From a virus, in IMG/VR virus record IMGVR_UViG_3300048597_000086, positions 1 to 24,160 of that record: DNA of 24,160 bases; one strand, 5' to 3'. Of this stretch, positions 1 to 6,239 are shown in pieces. The position numbers were made by a program, and so were the translations under genes. Under the pieces are notes generated by a model that was not told the origin of the DNA, searched no databases, and saw only the letters and a program-made list of their open reading frames with translations. Numbering within the stretch: position 1 is the stretch's first letter; every line of letters begins with the position of its first letter.

Positions 1-360
1 CAGCGCGGTTCGCTGCGCGCCGGCATTCGCTGCAGTCAGAAGCGCCAGGCCAGCCGCAGACATGGCCGAGCCTGGCAGCGTGGCGAAGACCCGCTTCGTG
101 CCGGCGGTCAGGTTCACCGCGCTTCCGCCGTTCGAGCTGGCGAGCACAGTCGTTCGGACGAAGTTTGTCGCGGTCGTCAGTTGCCCAACGCCGATCTCCC
201 ACTCTGCGCCGCCGTCGCTGTCGATCGCATACCAGCACGGCTGGCCTGTGCTGAAGGCGTCGTCAAACGACTGAAAGCCAATAGCCGCCCCGATGAGCGT
301 CAGGTCGCCCGTCCCGGTGCTTGTGGTCGATTCAAGAACGCGGTCTGCTGTGATCGTCAT
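1..360 (-). CDS. Tail-fibre or virion-surface protein, N-terminal part (runs off left edge)
   Basis: An open frame begins at the ATG read on the minus strand at 360-358 and stays open for 120 codons to the window edge, so the C-terminus is missing. It begins MTITADRVLESTTSTGTGDL and continues with a segment around YAIDSDGGAEWEIGVGQL and later TTVLASSNGGSAVNLTAGTK. This pattern (a TGTGDLTL stretch, a 'W/E-GVG' strand, then 'TTVLASSNGG..VNL..GTK') is typical of the first ~100 residues of proteins encoded just before or within tail-fibre modules of many Gram-negative phages, where it is thought to be a virion attachment domain. The ATG overlaps the stop of the preceding gene by ATGA, so the two are co-translated. 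Fibre versus other surface protein cannot be settled without the C-terminus. It is absent from simple ORF lists because it is cut by the edge. Confidence 0.65.
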   Translation of the reverse strand, partial: MTITADRVLESTTSTGTGDLTLIGAAIGFQSFDDAFSTGQPCWYAIDSDGGAEWEIGVGQLTTATNFVRTTVLASSNGGSAVNLTAGTKRVFATLPGSAMSAAGLALLTAANAGAQRTAL

Positions 361-869
361 GCTGCGGCGGCCTCAATGGGCACGATGTCGGCGTACAGGA
401 TTAGCTGCGTCCGCTGGTCCCTGGTTACGGTCATCCGCCACGGAGCGCGAGGCACCGCGGCCTGCTGCGGCACGTTCACGGTAACGCGAGGTGCCTCGAC
501 GTTGACCGGCGTCGGCTCGACGTTCACGGTCGGCCCTTCGACGGTGATCTGCGGCGGGGTCTGCTGCGGCACATCGACGTTAAAAGTCGGAAAGACTCGA
601 ACCTCGGCGGCAGGCGGCGCGGCGACGTTGACCTCGGGCGCTGCGACGTTGATCTGCGGCGCATCGGCCGCTGCGACGCTGACGGCCGGCGCCGGCAGTT
701 TCAGCCCGGCCAGGGCCTGCACGAAGCCGGTCAGCAGCGCGGCAACATCGAGCGGCTCGGGCGCCTGCCGCGCTTCGGCGGCCTGCGCGGCGGCGAGCGC
801 CTGCTGTGCAGTGGCGAGCGCCTTCGCGGCCAGCGCCGAGGTCAGAAGCTGGTCTTCAGCCGCCGCCAT
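357..869 (-). CDS. Ala-rich phage structural protein with P-x-V-x-V repeats
   Basis: A 170-residue protein of unrecognised family. Residues 1-40 are almost pure Ala/Gln/Glu/Leu and should form a helix or coiled coil. Residues 62-135 are a run of about eight short units of the form P-x-V/I-x-V (for example APQINV, APEVNV, PQITV, GPTVNV, TPVNV), which would suit an extended beta structure such as a fibrous or beta-prism shaft. Residues 143-166 form a separate C-terminal beta segment. It lies between the portal and the fibre-like gene and overlaps both (14 bases with the portal, ATGA with the fibre gene), so it is probably a virion or virion-assembly component. Function is not known. A low-complexity disordered linker is an alternative reading. 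Confidence 0.7.
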   Translation of the reverse strand: MAAAEDQLLTSALAAKALATAQQALAAAQAAEARQAPEPLDVAALLTGFVQALAGLKLPAPAVSVAAADAPQINVAAPEVNVAAPPAAEVRVFPTFNVDVPQQTPPQITVEGPTVNVEPTPVNVEAPRVTVNVPQQAAVPRAPWRMTVTRDQRTQLILYADIVPIEAAAA

Positions 870-2325
870 TGCTCACTCCCAGGCTGCGCAGGATCGCCTC
901 GCGAACAGGTGCGTTCCGATCGGGGAGCGGCACCACGTTACCGCCGCCCTCTGGCGTGCCATCGACGCCGCGCTGATCTTCGTCGAGCGCTTCCATCAGT
1001 TCGTCGAGCTTCTCGTCTGCAAGCCCGCCGAACTGCAATTGAACAATGCGCTTCTGCTGCTCGACGATCACCGGCCGCGGCATGGCGGCCTGCTGCATCT
1101 CCAGCAGGATCTGCATCTCGACCTCGACATCGGCGATGTCGTAGTCGTCTGCCCAGGCGTTATCCGGCGCCGTGGTGAGCTGCAACCACTTCTGCGACAG
1201 CGCCCAGGCGCGACGCTCCAGGCCGTCGACGCGGTTCGCGCATGCGACCAAGCTCGCGTTGATCGTCTGGAATCGCATCTTCATCGCGACGCCCGACTCC
1301 TGCTGATTGATCGTCGCGACATTGAGCCCGATCTCGTCGATCTGCAACCGCATTTTCTCGATGCGCTGCAGGTACGTCGCGGCCGGGCCGTCAGGCGGGG
1401 CGATGAATGCCGGCGTGCTGCCCGAGTGCACAAGCATGTTCGCCGTGCTGACGGTCTGCCCCGCGGTCTGCGCAACGGCGAGCTTTTGCTCGCTGTTCGT
1501 GCCGTCCTCGACCTGCATGGTCAGCAGCGAGAACGTCTGCCCGCGCAGGATCTCGTCTAGCTCGCTGTCGAGGTTGAAGAGGCGTTTCGACAGATCCGCG
1601 ATCGCAGCGAACGGGCCGAAGTGCGGGAAGTCGCCGCCCTCGGTGCAGATCAAGAGCGGGCACTCGCCGAGCGGGTGATTGCCCTGCGCCAGCGCCTGCG
1701 ATGTGCCGGTCGCGTCTTTCTTGGTCGCGGCCCATGAGGTGCGATCGAAGCGCCAGGTGCAGGCGATGCGCTCGCCGGCGGGGCTGGTCCAGTTGCCAGC
1801 AAACTCGACCCATGCGAACTTGCCGTCGTCGCCGAGTTCGTAGTCGGTCACGTCCTCGGGCTTGACCATCGACCAGTAAGGCGCGACGCGCTGCGCGATC
1901 TGCGCGGCCTGGTTTGGCGCACGATCGGCCGGCGCGGCGTCCATGTCGACGAGCAGCAGCATCGTCCCGCGCGCCTTGAACTGGATCAGGAACTGGGCAA
2001 AGAACTCGTCGAGGCTGTTCCCTTTGCCGTCGATGTCGTCGGCCATCGCCTGATAGAGCGGGTCCTCGATCGTGCGCGTCGGCGGCTTCGTCTGCAGGTA
2101 GCCGACGAATCGACTGCAAGCCTGCATCAGCGGCGAGGCGTAGAAGGCCAGCTCGCAGCGGCGGGCGAATTTCGCATCGCTCTCGCGAGGGTAGCGGATC
2201 AGGTAGCTAGTGCCGGCCAGCGTTGCCAAGCCATCGCCATCCGTCGACACGATCGGGCGGAATGGCCCGTCGCCCGCGAGTGCGTGGCCGATGAACTTGA
2301 AGCGGGAGGCTGCTGTGTTGGACAT
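856..2325 (-). CDS. Portal protein (DUF4055-like)
   Basis: A 489-residue protein with the sequence character of phage portal proteins of the DUF4055 type. The N-terminal part has the 'SYLIRYPRESDAKFARR' and 'YASPLMQACSRFVGYL' segments, followed by an acidic 'LLLVDMD' strand. The central and C-terminal part is helical, including 'LNLDSELDEILRGQ' and 'LQRIEKMRLQIDEIGLNV', as expected for the stem and crown. Portals form the dodecameric ring at one capsid vertex through which DNA is packaged by terminase. Length is within the usual 400-550 range. The ATG at 2325 lacks a strong Shine-Dalgarno. It is oddly placed: the large terminase is about 13 kb away and a plus-strand structural block lies between them. 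Assignment rests on remembered family character, not a search. Confidence 0.75.
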   Translation of the reverse strand: MSNTAASRFKFIGHALAGDGPFRPIVSTDGDGLATLAGTSYLIRYPRESDAKFARRCELAFYASPLMQACSRFVGYLQTKPPTRTIEDPLYQAMADDIDGKGNSLDEFFAQFLIQFKARGTMLLLVDMDAAPADRAPNQAAQIAQRVAPYWSMVKPEDVTDYELGDDGKFAWVEFAGNWTSPAGERIACTWRFDRTSWAATKKDATGTSQALAQGNHPLGECPLLICTEGGDFPHFGPFAAIADLSKRLFNLDSELDEILRGQTFSLLTMQVEDGTNSEQKLAVAQTAGQTVSTANMLVHSGSTPAFIAPPDGPAATYLQRIEKMRLQIDEIGLNVATINQQESGVAMKMRFQTINASLVACANRVDGLERRAWALSQKWLQLTTAPDNAWADDYDIADVEVEMQILLEMQQAAMPRPVIVEQQKRIVQLQFGGLADEKLDELMEALDEDQRGVDGTPEGGGNVVPLPDRNAPVREAILRSLGVSNGGG

Positions 2326-2351
2326 CGTGCCAGGCGTCCCGGCGGCGTTGC

Positions 2352-2401
2352 AATGGCCGCGACTATCTGCGCGCGACCATTGGCGGCGCGAATGGTCGCG
2401 C
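2352..2401. repeat. Three copies of AATGGYCGCG in the divergent portal/scaffold gap
   Basis: The gap between the leftward portal gene and the rightward scaffold gene holds AATGGCCGCG at 2352-2361, its inverted match CGCGACCATT at 2372-2381, and AATGGTCGCG at 2391-2400. The second and third copies form a perfect 11-base inverted repeat (2371-2381 with 2391-2401, 9-base spacer). Centres are about 20 and 19 bases apart, close to two helical turns, so all three would lie on the same DNA face. There is no T-tract, so a terminator is unlikely. An operator for divergent late promoters is the simplest reading (inference). Confidence 0.5.
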
Positions 2402-2441
2402 CCGCAAAGTCCTCGACGTTATGACTTCGGCGGGAGGCCGA

Positions 2442-3122
2442 TTGGACATCGAAGCATTGAAGGAAGCGCTCGGGGACGAGAAGTTCGCGGCGCTGAAGAC
2501 GTTTGTCGAGGATCTGCAGGGCCAGCGCGACGCGGCCCGCAATGAGTCGATCAACGGGCGAAAGGGATTGCGCGAGAAGCTCACAGCAATGGAGGCATCG
2601 CAGCGCACCCTGATGGAAAAGCTAGGCGTGGATTCCATCGACGAGATCGACGCGCTGCCAGATGCAAAGGGCCTGGCAGAAGCGGCGAAGCAGTTTGACG
2701 TGAAGCTGAAGCGCCTGGAGCGTGAACGGGCCGAGGCGCTTGAAAAGGCGACCACGGTCGAGACGAAGTGGCGCGACTCGCTCAAGCGGGCCGCAGTCGC
2801 CGAGGCGATCGGGAAACACGAGTTTGTCGATCGCGAGGTAGTCGAGTCGTTCGTGAGCCAGCGGCTCACGTTCGAGGGCGATGACATTTTTTTCAAGTCC
2901 GAGGACGGCAAGCTCTTGCCCGTCGCGGATGGAGTGGCCGGGATCGCGAAGACGCGCCCCGGACTGCTCAAACCTACCGGCGCGGGAGGCGCGGGGGTGA
3001 GACAGAGCAACGCGGGAGGCGGTGCTGCAGGCGCGAAGACGATGACCCGAGCCGAATTCGACGCCGCCGATCAGGCGACGCGGATGGCCTTCGCAAAAGA
3101 AGGCGGCAAGGTCGCAGGCTAA
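2442..3122 (+). CDS. Capsid scaffolding protein, probable TTG start
   Basis: A 226-residue, strongly helical and charged protein immediately upstream of the coat gene, the usual place for a scaffold. Residues about 1-150 are coiled-coil-like (EDLQGQRDAARNESINGRKG, LKRLERERAEALEKATTVET), and the C-terminus is Gly/Ala-rich and ends with a short helix (TRAEFDAADQATRMAFAKEG), as in phage scaffold/minor structural proteins. An upstream in-frame ATG exists at 2421, but GGGAGG at 2432-2437 lies just ahead of an in-frame TTG at 2442, and that start gives MDIEALKEALGDEKF, the normal opening of such proteins. I therefore prefer TTG, although the 4-base spacing is short. The scaffold directs assembly of the coat shell and is removed before maturation. 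Confidence 0.75.
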   Translation: MDIEALKEALGDEKFAALKTFVEDLQGQRDAARNESINGRKGLREKLTAMEASQRTLMEKLGVDSIDEIDALPDAKGLAEAAKQFDVKLKRLERERAEALEKATTVETKWRDSLKRAAVAEAIGKHEFVDREVVESFVSQRLTFEGDDIFFKSEDGKLLPVADGVAGIAKTRPGLLKPTGAGGAGVRQSNAGGGAAGAKTMTRAEFDAADQATRMAFAKEGGKVAG

Positions 3123-3158
3123 CCCCACAACCACCGAAATACCCGAGGATTTTCAGAC

Positions 3159-4319
3159 ATGGCAAACGTACTCGACGACCTGGCCGCAGACATCTACCGC
3201 GCTGCGGACATCATCGGCCGCGAAGCGGTCGGCTTCATTCCGTCCGTCACCCTGAACACCGGCAGCGAACGCGTCGCTGTTGGGCAGACCGTGCGCTCGC
3301 ACTTCACGCGCGCCGCGACTGTCGGCACCCTCGCGCCCTCGATGACGATCCCGGAAGGCACCGACCAGACCGTCGACACGAAGACGCTGACGCTGACCAA
3401 GCAGCGCGGCGTGCCGATCCCCTGGACCGGCGAGGACATCCGCTTCGTGAACGGCGGCGCCGGCTGGACGACCATCTACGGCGACCAGATCGCCCAGGCG
3501 ATGCGCGCCATCGTGAACGAGATCGAGGCTGACCTCGCGACCGAGGCATACCAGAACGCGAGCCGCGCAGTCGGCGCCGCCGGCACCACGCCGTTCGGCT
3601 CGAACACCGACGTGATCGTCGACGCCCGTCAGGTGCTGTTTGACAACGGCATGCCGGTAACGGATGGCCGCATGTCGCTGGTGCTGGGCTCACTGGCCTC
3701 CAACAAGCTGCGAAAGCTGACCGGGCTGCAGAAGGTGAACGAGTCGGGCGACACTCGCCTGCTGCGCCAGGGCGTGCTGATCGACCTCTTCGGGGCGATG
3801 ATCAAGGAGTCGGCGCAGGTTCAGTCGCATACCAAGGGTGCAGGCACCGGGTATGACTTCGTGACGGCCGGTGAGGCGATCGGGCAGACGACTCTCAGCG
3901 TCGAGGGCGGCACGGTGAACGTGACCGGCATCAAGGCCGGCGACGTGATCACGCACGCGGCCGATGCGGTGAACAAGTACGTAGTTAACACTGGCATCAC
4001 TGCAACCAGCGGCGACATCATCATCGGCTCGCCTGGCCTGAGGATCGCTGGCGCCGACGCCAACGAGATCACGATCGGCGACAGCTACGTTGCGAACGTT
4101 CTGCTGCACCAGAACGCGGTCGAGCTGGCAATGCGCGCCCCTGCGAAGCCTGCCGGCGGCGACGCCGCGGTCGACGTGATGACCGTTCAAGACCCGCACT
4201 CTGGCCTGGTGTTCGAGGTGTCGGTCTACAAGGGCTTCAACAAGGCGATGATCTACGTCGCTGCGGTCTGGGGCAAGAAGGCGTGGAAGCCTGACGGCAT
4301 CACTATCGTGATGGGCTGA
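3159..4319 (+). CDS. Major capsid protein, P22 coat (gp5) type
   Basis: A 386-residue coat protein. It opens with LDDLAADIYRAADIIGREAV and GFIPSVTLNTGSERVAVGQT, followed by an E-loop-like stretch with KTLTLTKQRGVPIPWTGEDI. These are characteristic of the P22-type coat family, which has the HK97 fold plus an inserted beta-rich I-domain. The segment from about residue 235 to 310 (GDVITHAADAVNKYVV... then ITATSGDIIIG) fits that insertion. The C-terminal part (LVFEVSVYKGFNKAMIYVAA) is the expected closing domain. It is the main shell component and follows the scaffold after 36 bases, with GAGG about a dozen bases before the ATG. P22-type coats also occur in siphoviruses, which fits the long-tail genes downstream. 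Confidence 0.92.
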   Translation: MANVLDDLAADIYRAADIIGREAVGFIPSVTLNTGSERVAVGQTVRSHFTRAATVGTLAPSMTIPEGTDQTVDTKTLTLTKQRGVPIPWTGEDIRFVNGGAGWTTIYGDQIAQAMRAIVNEIEADLATEAYQNASRAVGAAGTTPFGSNTDVIVDARQVLFDNGMPVTDGRMSLVLGSLASNKLRKLTGLQKVNESGDTRLLRQGVLIDLFGAMIKESAQVQSHTKGAGTGYDFVTAGEAIGQTTLSVEGGTVNVTGIKAGDVITHAADAVNKYVVNTGITATSGDIIIGSPGLRIAGADANEITIGDSYVANVLLHQNAVELAMRAPAKPAGGDAAVDVMTVQDPHSGLVFEVSVYKGFNKAMIYVAAVWGKKAWKPDGITIVMG

Positions 4320-4325
4320 TCGGCC

Positions 4326-4550
4326 ATGCCCGACACGCTACTTGACCCGAACGCGCCGGTCTGCATCAAGGTCTGCAGGGATGGCCCGCGCGGCTGGCAT
4401 TGGATCTCGCTCGCGAGCTTCAATCCGGCTGTGCACCGGCCATACCCGCCCCGAGATGAGCCGGCGCCGGAAGCGAACAAGCGGCCTGTCGGGCGGCCTC
4501 GCAAGCACGCACCACAACCCATGACGGAGGCCACCAATGGCGACCGCTGA
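4326..4550 (+). CDS. Small basic protein with AT-hook-like motif
   Basis: A 74-residue protein starting 7 bases after the coat gene and overlapping the tail tube gene by 14 bases. Residues 23-40 are Trp/His-containing (WHWISLASFNP), and residues 52-61 read KRPVGRPRKH, a good match to the AT-hook core R-G-R-P-like minor-groove-binding motif (here V-G-R-P). Its place next to the coat suggests a small head-associated or DNA-contacting protein, but no function is established. The 14-base overlap and the neighbouring gene order support it being real. Confidence 0.65.
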   Translation: MPDTLLDPNAPVCIKVCRDGPRGWHWISLASFNPAVHRPYPPRDEPAPEANKRPVGRPRKHAPQPMTEATNGDR

Positions 4551-5553
4551 GAATGCAAAACTGCAATACGAGGCCGGGCAGAACAGCACGGCCATGACGC
4601 TGCTCACGAACAGCGGCGACAACCTGACCTTCACCAGCGCCGCGAGCCTATGGTCGGGCCGCTCCGGGTATACGCCAGTCGTGCGCCCGAATGGCCTGCT
4701 GACCGGCGGCACCGTGACGCCTGACGCCTCCGCGGCGAACAACGTGGTCGACGTGGCCGCGCTGACCTGCAACCTGAACGGCGTGGTCACTGCCGTATCA
4801 GCCGGCGAGGGCACGATCACGCGCCCGGCCTCGGCGGTATCGAAGGTCTGCTCGATCACGATCAACGCGAGCGGCGCGATTGCTGTCGTCGCCGGCACGG
4901 ACGGCGCCACGACGGCATTCAGCGAGACACGCGCAGCCGCTGGCGGCCCGCCGCTGATCCCGGTCGACTCGATCGAGATCGCGCAGGTTCGCGTGACCTC
5001 GAACACTGCCGCGCCGATCACTGCCGCGCAGATTTTCCAAGTCGTCGGCACGCACACCGAGCGCGCAGACTTCCCGCTGTATGACGTGAACTACGGCCCG
5101 ACGATCGATGGCGGCGTGCAGACGAAGGCCGGCGGCTCGGTGACGATGTACGACACGCTCCCGCTGATCCACACCGGGCCGACCGCCAAGCGGGTCTATG
5201 CGTCTTACTCTTCGCCGATCTTCGCCGACATCAGCCTCGCGTCGGACTTCGTGCCGCCAGAGACGACGCACAGCGTGACCTCCACGCAAGTCTACGGCGC
5301 CACCCTTGGCAGCACGGCCTCGACGCTCGGACAGGGGACGTTCACCGCGTACCTACAGGACGGCGTGACAGATGCCTTGGTGACGCTGAAAAACGCGACG
5401 CTATGGTTTAAGTTCTTCCCGGACCGCTACGCCTCGCCCTTCATTCTGTGCAATGGAAAGCTCGGCGTCGGCCGCGCCTTCCCGGCCGGCGATGCGATCA
5501 CTTCGGCCTGCACGATCAGCGCCAGCAAGTCGGCGACGGAATCCGCTTCGTAG
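4537..5553 (+). CDS. Major tail (tube) protein
   Basis: A 338-residue beta-rich protein, rich in Thr/Ser/Ala. Its C-terminal end has the character of siphovirus tail-tube subunits: QGTFTAYLQDG, then a 'TLWFKFFPDRYASPF' strand, LGVGRAFPAGDAI and a Ser/Ala-rich tail. It sits directly before the tail assembly chaperones and tape measure, the standard position for the tube gene. The middle region (about 45-130) contains repeated short beta strands and may be an immunoglobulin-like insert (inference). A strong terminator follows the stop codon, so this is the last abundantly transcribed gene of the coat-tube block. Confidence 0.75.
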   Translation: MATAENAKLQYEAGQNSTAMTLLTNSGDNLTFTSAASLWSGRSGYTPVVRPNGLLTGGTVTPDASAANNVVDVAALTCNLNGVVTAVSAGEGTITRPASAVSKVCSITINASGAIAVVAGTDGATTAFSETRAAAGGPPLIPVDSIEIAQVRVTSNTAAPITAAQIFQVVGTHTERADFPLYDVNYGPTIDGGVQTKAGGSVTMYDTLPLIHTGPTAKRVYASYSSPIFADISLASDFVPPETTHSVTSTQVYGATLGSTASTLGQGTFTAYLQDGVTDALVTLKNATLWFKFFPDRYASPFILCNGKLGVGRAFPAGDAITSACTISASKSATESAS

Positions 5554-5564
5554 GTTGTCTCCTG

Positions 5565-5579
5565 CACCCCTGGGGGGTG
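5565..5579 (+). other. Small hairpin CACCCC-TGG-GGGGTG
   Basis: Arms CACCCC (5565-5570) and GGGGTG (5574-5579) are perfectly complementary across a 3-base loop, 12 bases after the tail tube stop codon and just upstream of the larger terminator stem. It may stabilise the 3' end of the coat/tube message or pause polymerase (inference). Confidence 0.4.
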
Positions 5580-5584
5580 ATTCC

Positions 5585-5620
5585 AGGCCCGGCCGGTGTC
5601 CATCGCGCCGGGCCTTTTTT
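5585..5620 (+). terminator. Intrinsic terminator after tail tube gene
   Basis: A 9-bp perfect stem pairs AGGCCCGGC (5585-5593) with GCCGGGCCT (5607-5615), with a 13-base loop, followed directly by T residues to 5620. This is a classic Rho-independent terminator on the plus strand. It stands between the tail tube gene and the tail chaperones. The chaperone ribosome-binding site begins just past the T-tract, so partial read-through would give low levels of chaperones and tape measure relative to coat and tube. Confidence 0.85.
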
Positions 5621-5631
5621 CTGAGGACCGC

Positions 5632-6153
5632 ATGCCATTTGACCCCGACAGATTCGAGCAGGCAAAGCTGATGCCGCGCACGCGCACGGTCAGCGTGGAG
5701 GCGCTCGCGCCATTTTTCGACGACGGCGAAAAGCCCGAATGGACCGTTCGCGGGTTGACGGCGAACGAGCTGCATCGCGCGCTCGAGGCCGGGAAGCGGC
5801 AGGGCAGCGTCGAGGCGATCGTCGCAGCGCTGGCGACCAAGGCAGACCAGGCCGAGGCGATCCGCAAGGCCATCGGGCTGACCGCCGACACACCGGGCGA
5901 GATGGCGAAGCGCCTGGAGATGCTGACCCTCGCATCGGTCGCGCCGCGGATCGAGCTACCGATCGCGGTCAAGCTGGCCGAGGCTTTCCCCATCGAGTTC
6001 CTGACGCTCACGAACACGATCAGCGAGCTAACCGGACAGGGCGCCGACGTGGTAAAGCCCGCCGCCGCCTCGCAGCAGATGCCCAGCTCTTCGCCTGCAT
6101 GCGAATCGCCGAGCAGCGAGGCGGCTACCTCTACGAAGTCAGGCCCGACGTGA
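5632..6153 (+). CDS. Tail assembly chaperone (lambda gpG-like, unshifted product)
   Basis: A 173-residue protein with start ATG at 5632 preceded by GAGGA at 5623-5627. An in-frame ATG at 5596 lies inside the terminator loop and is not credible as a start. The protein is mostly helical (LTANELHRALEAGKRQGSVE, then MAKRLEMLTLASVAPRIELP) with a C-terminal 'AVKLAEAFPIEFLTLTNTIS' helix, typical of the chaperone that coats the tape measure before tube polymerisation. Beyond about residue 145 the sequence becomes Ser/Pro-rich low-complexity, a sign that the reading frame used biologically switches near there. It is placed correctly between tube and tape measure. Confidence 0.75.
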   Translation: MPFDPDRFEQAKLMPRTRTVSVEALAPFFDDGEKPEWTVRGLTANELHRALEAGKRQGSVEAIVAALATKADQAEAIRKAIGLTADTPGEMAKRLEMLTLASVAPRIELPIAVKLAEAFPIEFLTLTNTISELTGQGADVVKPAAASQQMPSSSPACESPSSEAATSTKSGPT

Positions 6154-6239
6154 TCCCGCAGGGCTTTATGACCGACGAAGAACTCGCGCTGTGGGCCGCT
6201 TACTACGAACGCAGGGCCAAGGAATCAAAGCATGGCTGA
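5632..6239 (+). CDS. Tail chaperone GT-type fusion made by -1 frameshift
   Basis: A second open frame, -1 relative to the chaperone, continues to 6239. Its C-terminal ~45 residues (from LFACMRIAEQRGGYLYEVRP to WAAYYERRAKESKHG) look like a genuine acidic/aromatic folded segment, yet it lacks a convincing start. The -1 overlap holds GGTAAAG at 6051-6057, read G-GTA-AAG in the first frame; this differs by one base from the lambda slippery heptamer GGGAAAG, and AAG to AAA re-pairing is favourable. Slipping there gives about 202 residues with junction ADVVK-ARRRLAADAQLF. Known family behaviour: a few percent of ribosomes shift in lambda-like phages. The exact slip site is inferred. Confidence 0.6.

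Noticed and set aside
181-1560. 459-codon plus-strand open frame
   Set aside because: Antisense to the portal and the P-x-V-x-V protein; long only because of high GC, with Arg/Ala/Cys-rich shadow composition.
2371-2401. Perfect 11-base inverted repeat as a terminator
   Set aside because: No T-tract on either strand and it lies between divergent 5' ends, so an operator is more likely.
4338-5057. 239-codon minus-strand frame opposite the tail tube gene
   Set aside because: Shadow frame; the plus-strand tail tube gene has family character and a proper neighbour order.
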